Position numbers and translations under genes: made by a program. Positions 46,383-55,165 of a stretch of DNA of 64,000 nt are shown here, in pieces; positions within the stretch are counted from its first letter, which is position 1, and each line of letters starts with the position of its first letter. The DNA is taken from positions 434,001 through 498,000 of the forward strand of contig NZ_LXFV01000001.1 in NCBI RefSeq assembly GCF_002847345.1. Reading direction: 5' to 3'. This stretch comes from Pectobacterium peruviense (GTDB lineage: Bacteria; Pseudomonadota; Gammaproteobacteria; Enterobacterales; Enterobacteriaceae). The notes under the pieces were generated by a model that worked only from the letters and a program-made list of their open reading frames with translations, ran no database searches and had not been told where the DNA came from.

Positions 46383-49300
46383 TTAGCTTTTCAGTTGCAG
46401 CCCTTCTTGCTGTAACTGCTGCAAAGCATTGGCCGTGGCAGGATTGGCTTTTGCAATCTCGCCGCTCAGTTTGTAGCTTTGCGGTACGGTTTGATCCTGT
46501 CCGTAGCTGAAGCTGACGCTACCCAGCAGTTTATTCATGCTGACACCCGCACTGCTTGAGGCGTTGATGATGACTGCCGGGGTATTGAACCCTTCGCTCT
46601 TCTTCACCGTCTGCGAAACATCGATACTGGCGAGACGTAAATTATTGCTATCCTTAAACAGCGCAATGACATCATCCTTACCGTGCGTCTTGTTCTGGAT
46701 GCCCTTTTCTATCTTCTCCCGCACATCGTCTTTCAGTTCCAGCCCAACCGTTACCGAGGCTCTGTCGCTATCCTGCAAGCGGCTTACGATATCCTTTAGC
46801 GCCGGGTTGTTCGCGATCAGTTGATTGATACGGTCGGCATTACTTGGCGGAAGCGAAGAAAATAAATGGTTGCCGATAACCTGAAACAGCCCGTTTTCCG
46901 TCAATTTGCTGAGATTGGTGTAGGACGTCGTGTGCTTAACGCTATCCAGCGTTGCCCCATCACGCTGCGCGACATCCTGTCGCACGTTCAATTTTTGCAA
47001 ACTCAGTAGCCCCTGATGCTGATCGTCAGTTTTGGCCGTTTTATCGGCGAAGTGCTCATTCAAAATGGCCAACTGATCGTCCGGTTCCGCGATTTTTTTC
47101 ACACCGTCGATCAACAACTGGCTGGCAGGATCGTTGAATGCGGAGTTCAGCGTCTTGGTCAGCGCGTCAATATCCTTTTTCTCCAACGGCTCGGCTTTCT
47201 TCATACCCAGACTAATCGATTGGTTAGTGCGCGAATCTGCCGCCACATTCACCCCAATGCTGGCTGAGGTGAAGAACGGGACGGTGCCCTCCGGCGTGTT
47301 TCTGGCGGCTCCAGCACTGATCGTGGCATTGGCACCCATCGCCGCTTGATTCATGAACCGCAGGCGGTTGTCGGATTCGGTGTAGGTGGTAGATTTCTCT
47401 CCTTGCGCGACGCTGGACGAGCTGGTGCCCGACAGCACGTTGGCGTTCGCCGTCAGGCCGACAGATCCGCGTAATGTGGCGCTGGTGGGTGCCGCGCCTT
47501 TTTCTGTCAGGTTTATCCCACCACGCAGTTCCAGTGCCGCATTGCTATCCAGATTGAAGCTGGCCGTTTTACCCGCCTTCACGCTGTGCTGCTCGCCTTT
47601 ATCCAGCAGAGCAAGCGGATTGATCGTGCCGCTCGACAGACCGTCAATAAAACCGGGCAGTTCTTCTTCACTGAGGGTAAAGTTCAGGGCGTTTTGCTGC
47701 GCCATTTGCAGGCTGGCGGAGACGCCGAATGACGCGCGGACATCCGGTGCAAAGCTGTGTTTGCTGTTAATGTTTTGCGTCATCTGCGCCGAGGTTTTTC
47801 CGGTCAGGTACTCGCTGACGTCATATCCACCGGAGTAGCTCACTTTCCCGGTAATCCCGCCCGAACGCTCGAAGGCGACATTAATGCCGTTTTCGCCACG
47901 GGAAAAACTCAGGTTGTAATTTCTTTCGCCGCTGACACCGCCGCCCGGCACCGGAGGGAAAGGCAGAGGCGTGCCGCTGACGACAAACGACATAGATGCG
48001 CCGCCGCCATAAGTCCGGTTAAACGCGATGCTTTCGTTGCTGTCCAACGACAAAACGGTCGCCTTCATTTTATCGATCATGTCTGTCTGGCTGACCGCCT
48101 GCATCACGGTTTTCGAGGTCACGCTGACGGCATTCTCTTCTTTCCTGAACGCCTTCATAAAGGTTTTAACCGAATCGTAATCCGCCTCCAGCGATTTGTG
48201 ATTGGTGAACCCCATGTCAGTCATTTTCTTCACCGGATTGTCACCATAATCCCCCTGCCGTAGCGCATTAAGCTCCTTCATCATCGATGCCAACGCCGCC
48301 TCATTCGGCGAGGTGCCTGATAACGCCCCAGCGCGGTCGGCCAGTTTGTGCAAATCGCCCAACACCAGGGTATCCAGCACCAGCCGCGTTTTTGCCAACG
48401 ACAGGGCATCGCTGGTGTCACGCTGTTGCCCAAGCGCCTCGCTATTTGGCTTTTGAGCTATCGGCGTTTTACTGTCTACAAAGGCTTTTATCAGCGTACC
48501 GGCGGTACTCGTTTTCGATGACGGGTGGCTCTCCATCGCTGCCAGCAGCACCGGAGCCAGATCTTTTTCTCTGCCGTGCACGCTGGCTGGCTTGCCTTCC
48601 GGGTTCATCACACCGTTATCGCTTACCACGCCCTGCTGCCTGCCGATAAGCAAGGCTGCTTTGGCCGAGCTGTTTTCCAGTTCGGTCTGGAACTGTTTTA
48701 ACAGGTTTACTAACGGTTTCCCTTGCTCTCCCAGATCCAGCTTGTCGAGCTTACTCGCCAGATCCATCGCCGTTCCCTGCGGCTGGCTCGTCGTGGCGTC
48801 CAATTTTTTCAGTAATTCGGTCTGCATGTCGTAAACGGGTTTCAGTCCTTCTCGGCCGCTAATTTGATGCTGAACATGGTCGGCAAAGGTTTTCAGCGGT
48901 CGTGGTACTTCCATGGAGAACGAGACAACATGGGCTCTGAGCAAATCTGACAGCTTGCTTTTAACCTGCTGTGACTCTTCACCCGTTTTCCCTAGAACCT
49001 GAACATCGGCTTTAAGCGATACACCGGTCAGCGGTATCTTCGTCCCTTTTGTCGCCACATCCAGTCGGCCAAACACCGTTTCTGCGGCACGCGCTTCCGA
49101 GGGTAATAGCGCTTCTCCTTTTGGCACTGTCGTTTTCCACGCGCTCCCTTGTTGGGTGTGAAGTTCATGATCGTCATGCGCAACCTGCAAATGATGCTGC
49201 GCATCCGTACCCAGCGAATTCGCTTTGCCCTCTGCTGGCGTCTTCACCGGCTGCCATTGTGCCTTGTCATGGTTCGCGGCATTCTGCCAGTCGTCTTTCG

Positions 49301-51278
49301 GTAGCTGAAAGAGCTGCCCTTCTTTATTCAGAGCGAACAACGTCTGCTGATGATCCAGCGTGATGTCCTGTATCTCGCCGGACAACCCATTCTTAGGCAG
49401 TGCCAGCGGCGGCGCGGTGGGCTTATCCGTTCCTGGCTTGATCTGGTGAAAATGCAGATCGCCCTGTTTATCGACGGCAATAAATTTATTGCGGTTGACC
49501 ACCGCCATCGCCGATACACCATCATCCTTATCGATCCCCGGAAGCGCCGTGCCCGCAGACGGCGTCATACGCACCTGCGACAGCGCAAAAACAGTGTTGT
49601 CACCGTGCGTAAACGACTCTGATTTCTGATTGATGGACAGTGGCGTGATTTCGCCGTCTTTCAGCGTGTAAGCCTGATTGTCCAGTCCGCGCTTTAATTG
49701 GCTGGCTTCAACGCTGGATGCTTCCCAATTTTTAGTATTGCCGTTGTAGAAATGGACTTTGCCATCTTGTAGCCCTATTTGCCCCAGTCGTCCCAGATCT
49801 AAGGTGTCTTTCGCTGCGGGTGCCTCCGTCGTCAGACCCAGCTTATTATCCACCACCAGACTGTCGCTCAGGTTCCACCCCGGCGTTGGCGACACCCCAT
49901 TCTGCCCCAGAGGCGCGACATGTTTTTGTCCCTGACGATCGGTGGCGAGTGCCTGCGTCTGCCCGTGTTCATCGTGGGCAAATCCGGTAATACGGTGGTC
50001 CGTCCCCAACGCCGCATTCAGTTCAGACGTGCTGACTGGCGTTAAATTGGCGTGTTGTTCGCCCGCCTCAGGCCGCGGTGCGTGATAAAGCTTGCCATCA
50101 TTATCGGCAACCAGCAGATGTTCAGCGGTTAATCCCACCGCTTTTGCATACACCGGTTCACCATTTTCCAATTTGAGATCCACCGGCTGCGGTGCGGCAT
50201 CCAGCGCGCTCATCAGATGCAATTGTGTCAGATGATCCTGCTCGGTCAGCACGACCGATTGTCCGTTTTGGTTAGCGGAGAACGCCGTGATTTTATCGCT
50301 GAAGGCTGATGACGCCGTCCCCGATGACAAGTTACTCAACGTGTGATCATCTTTAACCGCGTACAGCTGACCATCTCCTTGCCGCGATAATTGGCTATGG
50401 GGGACGTCGCTGTTTTTCTGCCAAACGCCAAATTCAGTATTCAATGAAAACAGCTTGCCGTCATGCAGACGCAATTGCTCGCCCGCGCCTGAAGCAGAGT
50501 CGGGCTGCCGGTGGACGCCCGTCAATAGCTCGTGGTTCATCCGTCCAGATAGCGGTACGCTCGTGGATTCACCTGATTTTGTTTGCAGGGAGATATGCTG
50601 TGACGTGGATTCCAGCTGTACGTTATCCACACCCAACTTACCCGACGGCATCGCGCCGCGACCGCTGCTGTGGAGTGCAACATGCTGATTTTCATCACTT
50701 TGGATAACGAATAGCCGTCCTGATTTGTCGGCTAACGCATGCTGTTGTTCGCCCACTCGCCCATCTTGATTTTCATGATGGGCAACGAACGGTTGGCTGT
50801 TTTTCCCTATGGTCTGCTGCAACAGCGTAGTCAGCGCTTCCGGTAAGCCCTTGCCGAACTGAAGCTTACCGTGGCTGTCCAGCGCGATATCGGCTTTAGC
50901 CGCAGGCGTCTGGTTGCCGCTGCCGTTTATTTTGATATCGGCATCTGCGGTGGAAGCAAAACGCGGCAAGCTCTGGATAGGCCCACCTGACGCCAGCGAA
51001 TCACGCTGCGCGCGCGGTAAACTCTGACTCATGCCTTCCGATGCAAATAGCTCGCGCAAAGTCGTCGAGCGCGAACCCTGACTCTTCACCTGACTGCTGC
51101 TTCCCTGCTCCAATTCAGGCGGTTTGTTTTTATCATGCAAACCTTGCTGAATCAGGGATTGCGCCCCCTTCTGGCTCGCACTGGTGCTACTGCCCTGCGA
51201 TAACGATGTTTTAGCTAGCGCAGCAGGTGCAATTTCCGAAATGGACAGACTGGGCTGAACATGCTGGATTTTCTGCAT
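46383..51278 (-). CDS. dspE: Type III effector DspE (AvrE family)
   Basis: A 1,631-residue effector of the AvrE/DspA/WtsE family, delivered into plant cells and needed for cell death and disease in many Erwinia-type pathogens. ATG 51278 (MQKIQHVQPSLSISEIAPAA) is taken as start; TTG at 51290 extends the frame by four residues. The N-terminal ~150 residues are Ser/Gln-rich and disordered, as in secretion signals. The middle (~200-700) is a repeated, propeller-like region (GKLYHAPRP; GQLFQLPKDDW; GDLHFHQIKPG). The C-terminal half contains a Gly/Ser-rich barrel-like part seen in AvrE proteins, proposed to form a water/solute pore. dspF follows and a canonical hrp box precedes. Confidence 0.95.
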   Translation of the reverse strand: MQKIQHVQPSLSISEIAPAALAKTSLSQGSSTSASQKGAQSLIQQGLHDKNKPPELEQGSSSQVKSQGSRSTTLRELFASEGMSQSLPRAQRDSLASGGPIQSLPRFASTADADIKINGSGNQTPAAKADIALDSHGKLQFGKGLPEALTTLLQQTIGKNSQPFVAHHENQDGRVGEQQHALADKSGRLFVIQSDENQHVALHSSGRGAMPSGKLGVDNVQLESTSQHISLQTKSGESTSVPLSGRMNHELLTGVHRQPDSASGAGEQLRLHDGKLFSLNTEFGVWQKNSDVPHSQLSRQGDGQLYAVKDDHTLSNLSSGTASSAFSDKITAFSANQNGQSVVLTEQDHLTQLHLMSALDAAPQPVDLKLENGEPVYAKAVGLTAEHLLVADNDGKLYHAPRPEAGEQHANLTPVSTSELNAALGTDHRITGFAHDEHGQTQALATDRQGQKHVAPLGQNGVSPTPGWNLSDSLVVDNKLGLTTEAPAAKDTLDLGRLGQIGLQDGKVHFYNGNTKNWEASSVEASQLKRGLDNQAYTLKDGEITPLSINQKSESFTHGDNTVFALSQVRMTPSAGTALPGIDKDDGVSAMAVVNRNKFIAVDKQGDLHFHQIKPGTDKPTAPPLALPKNGLSGEIQDITLDHQQTLFALNKEGQLFQLPKDDWQNAANHDKAQWQPVKTPAEGKANSLGTDAQHHLQVAHDDHELHTQQGSAWKTTVPKGEALLPSEARAAETVFGRLDVATKGTKIPLTGVSLKADVQVLGKTGEESQQVKSKLSDLLRAHVVSFSMEVPRPLKTFADHVQHQISGREGLKPVYDMQTELLKKLDATTSQPQGTAMDLASKLDKLDLGEQGKPLVNLLKQFQTELENSSAKAALLIGRQQGVVSDNGVMNPEGKPASVHGREKDLAPVLLAAMESHPSSKTSTAGTLIKAFVDSKTPIAQKPNSEALGQQRDTSDALSLAKTRLVLDTLVLGDLHKLADRAGALSGTSPNEAALASMMKELNALRQGDYGDNPVKKMTDMGFTNHKSLEADYDSVKTFMKAFRKEENAVSVTSKTVMQAVSQTDMIDKMKATVLSLDSNESIAFNRTYGGGASMSFVVSGTPLPFPPVPGGGVSGERNYNLSFSRGENGINVAFERSGGITGKVSYSGGYDVSEYLTGKTSAQMTQNINSKHSFAPDVRASFGVSASLQMAQQNALNFTLSEEELPGFIDGLSSGTINPLALLDKGEQHSVKAGKTASFNLDSNAALELRGGINLTEKGAAPTSATLRGSVGLTANANVLSGTSSSSVAQGEKSTTYTESDNRLRFMNQAAMGANATISAGAARNTPEGTVPFFTSASIGVNVAADSRTNQSISLGMKKAEPLEKKDIDALTKTLNSAFNDPASQLLIDGVKKIAEPDDQLAILNEHFADKTAKTDDQHQGLLSLQKLNVRQDVAQRDGATLDSVKHTTSYTNLSKLTENGLFQVIGNHLFSSLPPSNADRINQLIANNPALKDIVSRLQDSDRASVTVGLELKDDVREKIEKGIQNKTHGKDDVIALFKDSNNLRLASIDVSQTVKKSEGFNTPAVIINASSSAGVSMNKLLGSVSFSYGQDQTVPQSYKLSGEIAKANPATANALQQLQQEGLQLKS

Positions 51279-51314
51279 AACAAGTTCCAAGAGTGATGAA
51301 GTGAACGTGCCAGT

Positions 51315-51342
51315 TAAGTGGTCGTTTTCTCCTTCCGGTTCC
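51315..51342 (-). promoter_or_regulatory. hrp box of the dspEF operon
   Basis: On the minus strand it reads GGAACC, 15 bases, CCACTTA, a perfect HrpL consensus. It lies 37 bases upstream of the dspE ATG at 51278. Confidence 0.92.
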
Positions 51343-51367
51343 CATCATCTTTCTCTTCCTCGCTCGG

Positions 51368-51395
51368 GGAACCACATCACACCGCCCCTCACTTA
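51368..51395 (+). promoter_or_regulatory. hrp box of the hrpW operon (one mismatch)
   Basis: The site is GGAACC, 15 bases, TCACTTA. The first C of the -10-side CCAC is T, the same change seen in the hrpN box. It lies 60 bases before the hrpW ATG and is back to back with the dspE box. Confidence 0.8.
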
Positions 51396-51454
51396 ATACG
51401 CAACAGACGTAAGCCTGTTAATAACCCATCACGATTCACTTTCAAGGAGATGTT

Positions 51455-52933
51455 ATGGCTGATATGACAATTACGCTCAGCATACAACCCGGCGCAGGTC
51501 TGTCATCGACAGGACTGAATTCCCCACTTTCAGGCAGCAACGGCGGGGCGTCACCACGTTCCGGGCAGCAAGATAGCCAACTGATGGAAGCGCTGAGCAC
51601 ATTGTTGAGTGCCCTTCTACCCAATTCGCAAAGCAATACGCCCTCATCAACAGACGGCAGTTCGCAGGGTCAGACTGGCTCAGGCAATGCGGGGAGTTCA
51701 GCGTTAGGGCAAAACGGCAGCCCTGCCGATATGCTGATGAAACTGTTGGAAGCGCTGATCCCCGGTAAAAACGGGCAGGAAGCAGGGAACCCGCTCTCTT
51801 CCGGTTCGTCGGGCGCAGCAGGTGGCAACAGCGGTACCTCACCGTTAACGGGCTCATCCGGTACTGGCGGCGCCGGAGGCACCGGTGCCGCACAAAATCC
51901 AGAAGATCTGAGCCGTTCTCTACTGCAAGATTCGGCAGGCAGCGCATTAGATAATGCCATCAGCCCAACAGAGGACGGCGGTGGCCAACTGAGTGGCAAC
52001 GATCTGTTAAAAGCACTGCTGGAATTGATTGGTAACTTGATGGATTCACAGAAAGGTGAATTTGGTCAGCCGCAAGGTAGCGGCCGATCACAAGGTGGCG
52101 GATCGCCGTCAACGGGCGCGCCGCAAGCGTCATCTGGTGGTGGAGGCGGTGGTTCACCTGCCGCACCGTCTGGCGGTGGCTCACCGGCTGCACCTTCAGC
52201 ACCATCTTCATCGGTCGGCGGTAGCGGCGGAGCAGCGCCCGCCCCACTAACGGCTGCGCCAACCGGCGTTGATGGCGGTTCGGCCGCCTCACCCACGGCG
52301 TCAACAGCAGGTGCTGGCCCAGTATCCTTCCCAACCGCCAGCGGTGATGTCACGGTGGTAAATGACACCATCAAAGTCGGTCCCGGTGAGGTTTTTGACG
52401 GCGGCGGCAAAACCTTTACTGCTGGTAGCAAATTAGGTGACGGCGGCCAGGCTGAAGGCCAAAAGCCGATATTTGAACTGGCTCAAGGCGCAACGCTGAA
52501 AAACGTGGTGTTTGGGGATAATGCAGCGGACGGTGTACACGTTCGCGGTGATGCCAAAATTGATAACGTGCACTGGACCAACGTCGGTGAAGATGCGCTG
52601 ACAGTGAAATCAAACAACGGCAAACCTGCCAACGTTGAAATCACCAACAGCAGTGCTCAGGGCGCTTCCGATAAAATTTTCCAATTGAACGCGGATGCCA
52701 ACCTGACTATCGATAACTTCAAAGCGAAAGATTTCGGTACGTTCGTGCGCACGAACGGCGGACAACAGGGCGACTGGAATTTGAACCTGAGTAACATTGA
52801 TGCAGAAAACGGCAAGTTCTCGTTCGTGAAAAGCGACAGTGAAGGGTTGAACGTCAAAGGCAACAATATCAACCTGACGAACGTCAACAATCACTACAAA
52901 GTGCCCGACTCTGCCAACTTACAGGTAAATTAA
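51455..52933 (+). CDS. hrpW: Harpin HrpW with pectate lyase-like domain
   Basis: A 492-residue type III-secreted harpin. Residues 1 to ~275 are Gly/Ser/Pro/Gln-rich and lack cysteine, typical of harpins (GNPLSSGSSGAAGG; SGGGGGGSPAAPSGGGSP). The C-terminal ~215 residues form a parallel-helix domain of pectate lyase family 3 (GGGKTFTAGSKLGDG; NVVFGDNAADGVHVRGDAK). It acts outside bacterial cells, probably at the plant cell wall; lyase activity of HrpW proteins is variable or absent. A hrp box precedes it and AAGGAG provides a strong ribosome site. A small gene follows one base after the stop. Confidence 0.95.
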   Translation: MADMTITLSIQPGAGLSSTGLNSPLSGSNGGASPRSGQQDSQLMEALSTLLSALLPNSQSNTPSSTDGSSQGQTGSGNAGSSALGQNGSPADMLMKLLEALIPGKNGQEAGNPLSSGSSGAAGGNSGTSPLTGSSGTGGAGGTGAAQNPEDLSRSLLQDSAGSALDNAISPTEDGGGQLSGNDLLKALLELIGNLMDSQKGEFGQPQGSGRSQGGGSPSTGAPQASSGGGGGGSPAAPSGGGSPAAPSAPSSSVGGSGGAAPAPLTAAPTGVDGGSAASPTASTAGAGPVSFPTASGDVTVVNDTIKVGPGEVFDGGGKTFTAGSKLGDGGQAEGQKPIFELAQGATLKNVVFGDNAADGVHVRGDAKIDNVHWTNVGEDALTVKSNNGKPANVEITNSSAQGASDKIFQLNADANLTIDNFKAKDFGTFVRTNGGQQGDWNLNLSNIDAENGKFSFVKSDSEGLNVKGNNINLTNVNNHYKVPDSANLQVN

Positions 52934-52934
52934 G

Positions 52935-53258
52935 ATGCCAAACACGATGACATCGCCCACGCCGACTCGCTGGGCGGATCTCGCCAGGCAAGGCGGATAC
53001 ATTACGCCCGCTCAGCGTGAATCATTCACCCAGGCTATTCATCTGGTGAGAGCACAGTTGAACACGGTACTGAGTCAGTCAGGAACACGGCGACGGGGTG
53101 AGTTCGAGTTCGATAACTTTGTGGATTCTCTGGAACAGGACTTCCTGCATAAGGCTGATATCCATAAGGAAAATGGACTACATAGCGACGTGGCGCAGAC
53201 CTCGTTCTGGGTCGCTCGTCTGATCGCCGATCGCTGTATTGCAGTGCGCCAAATGTAA
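52935..53258 (+). CDS. Small protein in the hrpW operon, possible chaperone
   Basis: A 107-residue soluble protein (MPNTMTSPTPTRWADLARQG; RRRGEFEFDNFVDSLEQDFL; VAQTSFWVARLIADRCIAVR). It begins one base after the hrpW stop (TAAGATG), so it is almost surely coupled to hrpW. A terminator follows 26 bases later. Size and position suit a dedicated type III chaperone or a small secreted protein, but the chain is not clearly of the CesT fold. I do not recognise its family. Confidence 0.7.
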   Translation: MPNTMTSPTPTRWADLARQGGYITPAQRESFTQAIHLVRAQLNTVLSQSGTRRRGEFEFDNFVDSLEQDFLHKADIHKENGLHSDVAQTSFWVARLIADRCIAVRQM

Positions 53259-53284
53259 TACTTGTGCCATACAATACTGGGGAA

Positions 53285-53318
53285 AAAGCCAGCCTGGGAA
53301 ACCTGTGCTGGCTTTATT
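53285..53318 (+). terminator. Rho-independent terminator of the hrpW operon
   Basis: A perfect 9-bp stem, AAAGCCAGC/GCTGGCTTT, has a 13-base loop and ends ...TTTATT. It could also stop transcription coming from the convergent PAAR gene. Confidence 0.8.
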
Positions 53319-53346
53319 AGGATTTGCGTCGACAGATAGCAGGCCC

Positions 53347-53613
53347 TCACCCAATGCTTACCGTTCCCCCGCCAATCACCACGCCGCCACAGCTAACCGC
53401 ATCACCAGTGCGAGCAGCAGGCTTTCCATCAATGAGCACGCTGGATGAACCACCGCTAATACTCCGGTCATGACCGTGAGGAACCAGAGGATCGCCTTGT
53501 CGAGCCAACGGCATACCATCAACCTTAACCGTTGATGAGCCCGCCGCGACGGGCGTCGGCGGATAGTTACCGTGCCCCGTATCGCTATCGCCTAATTTAA
53601 CTGCGTTACCCAT
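53347..53613 (-). CDS. PAAR-domain protein, type VI spike tip
   Basis: An 88-residue stand-alone PAAR protein, the sharp cap that sits on a VgrG trimer and carries effectors into target cells. It has the repeated Pro/Ala-Ala-Arg layout (MPLARQGDPLVPHGH; KPAARTGDAVSCGG) with zinc-binding His/Cys residues (HGHD, CGG) and a Gly-rich end. It lies at the end of the vgrG-effector array on the same strand and probably works with that VgrG. Confidence 0.9.
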   Translation of the reverse strand: MGNAVKLGDSDTGHGNYPPTPVAAGSSTVKVDGMPLARQGDPLVPHGHDRSISGGSSSVLIDGKPAARTGDAVSCGGVVIGGGTVSIG

Positions 53614-53661
53614 ATTTAGTCCTTTATTAATGCGTTTATTAAAACACCGAGATAAGTCAGT

Positions 53662-54363
53662 TTATTTAATAGGCTGCTGGTCCGTTTTAGGCTGCTTAGC
53701 ACGGTAGGCATCCATGATCGGTGCCCAGTCCATTCCCTGTGGGATCGGATGTTGCTTAAACAGTTCTCCGTATTCTTTGTCAAAATCATCAATGCCGTAT
53801 TGTTCAGCCACTGAGACTTTTTTATCATACCAATCATCTGTAACTTCCTCAGCGATACCACGAGCAAGCAACAGATCTGGGCTGGCCCCAAGCCCACGCC
53901 CCATCAATACCACCTCATAATAGCCGCCGGGAGCCAGCCCAAAATAGATCCGATCTCGTTGGTCAATACGCTTGCCAATCTGATAGCGTTGCTGCATTTG
54001 CCGAGATAAATCTGCCGGTAAATCGACCTTGATGCGATACCGCTTGCGATCGTAGAAAGACACCATCTCTATCGAAGCTTTGTCAGGCACGGGGACGCCA
54101 TCGGTAGGCACCCCCCCTCCCCCAGCCCAGTAATATTTTCTATCAATGATATCTTTGTATGGTGCGCCTGCGTTACATCCACCACCGGGATAACTGGATA
54201 CGATTTTCCCGTTATAATAGAAAGTGGCTTTCGTCGTGCAAAAACTGTCAATATTGCTACCTGAACCATATCGCCATGAAGAAGCCGATTTTGTGGGTGC
54301 TGTAGCACAGGCAGTCAATGAAAAACAAAGCCCCAGCAACACAATAAATTGTTTAAACATCAT
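53662..54363 (-). CDS. DUF2931-type lipoprotein, probable immunity to the Tle1-like lipase (copy 2)
   Basis: A 233-residue lipoprotein (lipobox LTAC at Cys19, so lipid-anchored). It starts MMFKQFIVLLGLCFSLTAC; Ser/Ala after the Cys favours outer-membrane placement. The body (SWRYGSGSNIDSFCTTKATF; YPGGGCNAGAPYKDII; YYEVVLMGRG) is that of DUF2931 proteins. It is a tandem duplicate of the next gene upstream (54415-55122). It should act in the periplasm against an incoming lipase. ATG at 54360 is an alternative start. Confidence 0.8.
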   Translation of the reverse strand: MMFKQFIVLLGLCFSLTACATAPTKSASSWRYGSGSNIDSFCTTKATFYYNGKIVSSYPGGGCNAGAPYKDIIDRKYYWAGGGGVPTDGVPVPDKASIEMVSFYDRKRYRIKVDLPADLSRQMQQRYQIGKRIDQRDRIYFGLAPGGYYEVVLMGRGLGASPDLLLARGIAEEVTDDWYDKKVSVAEQYGIDDFDKEYGELFKQHPIPQGMDWAPIMDAYRAKQPKTDQQPIK

Positions 54364-55165
54364 GCCTCCTCATTCCCTATTATGTGCCGCCGCTCTTTAC
54401 TCACAGTGACACAATTACTTCACCGGCTGCTGGTCCGTTTTAGGCTGGTTGGCGCGGTAGGCATCCATGATCGGCGCCCAGTCCATGCCCAATGGGATAG
54501 GATGTTGCTTAAACAGTGCGCCGTATTCTTTGTCAAAGTCTTGGAGCGTCACAGTGTATTGGCTCACACCGATCGGGAATTTTTTATCATACCAATTGTC
54601 CGTCACCTCTTCGGCGATGCCACGGGCAAGCAACAGGTCTGGTTTGACAAGCAACTTATTGCCTTTCAATAGCACTTCATAATAACCACCGGGTGCTAGG
54701 CCAAAATAGAGCCAGCTACGTTGGTCAGTGTGCTCCTCAACCTGATAGCGCTGCTGCATTTGCTGGGCTAAATCTGCTGGTAAATTGACCTTGATGCGAT
54801 ACCGCTTGCGATCGTAGAAGGACACTATCTCTATCGAAGCCCTGTCAGGAACGGGAACACCATCGGTAGGTAACCCCCCGCCCCCCGCCCAGTAATATTT
54901 TTTGTCAATGATATCTTTGTACGGTGCGCCGGCGTTACATCCACCACCGGGATAACTGAATACGATTTTACCGTTATGATAGAAAGTGGCTTTCGTCGTA
55001 CAAAAACTGTCAATATTGCTACCTGAACCATAACTCCAGCTAACCGGAGTTCTTAAATTCGGGCTTGAGCAGGCGACCAGCGAGATGCTGAGGCCCACGA
55101 CCATAATCAAATACCTGAACATTATGCTTCCTCATTCCCTATTATGTGCCGCCGCTCTTTACCCA
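54361..55165 (-). repeat. Tandem duplication covering lipase 3' end and immunity gene
   Basis: The ~40 bases ending the lipase gene (CTTTACCCAC...CCTCATTCCC on the plus strand, 55129-55167) recur in the gap at 54367-54404, at offset 762. The two immunity genes share the same offset. So one ~762-bp segment containing the lipase tail and a lipoprotein was duplicated. The 51-base gap between the two genes is a remnant of the lipase gene. Confidence 0.8.
54415..55122 (-). CDS. DUF2931-type lipoprotein, probable immunity to the Tle1-like lipase (copy 1)
   Basis: A 235-residue lipoprotein (ISLVACSSP, lipid Cys18) with the same DUF2931 body as its neighbour. Its ATG overlaps the end of the lipase gene (TAATG), giving translational coupling. 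This is the typical pair of a type VI phospholipase and its periplasmic Tli immunity lipoprotein. The two copies differ most in the N-terminal leader and near residues 125-175. Confidence 0.82.
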   Translation of the reverse strand: MFRYLIMVVGLSISLVACSSPNLRTPVSWSYGSGSNIDSFCTTKATFYHNGKIVFSYPGGGCNAGAPYKDIIDKKYYWAGGGGLPTDGVPVPDRASIEIVSFYDRKRYRIKVNLPADLAQQMQQRYQVEEHTDQRSWLYFGLAPGGYYEVLLKGNKLLVKPDLLLARGIAEEVTDNWYDKKFPIGVSQYTVTLQDFDKEYGALFKQHPIPLGMDWAPIMDAYRANQPKTDQQPVK

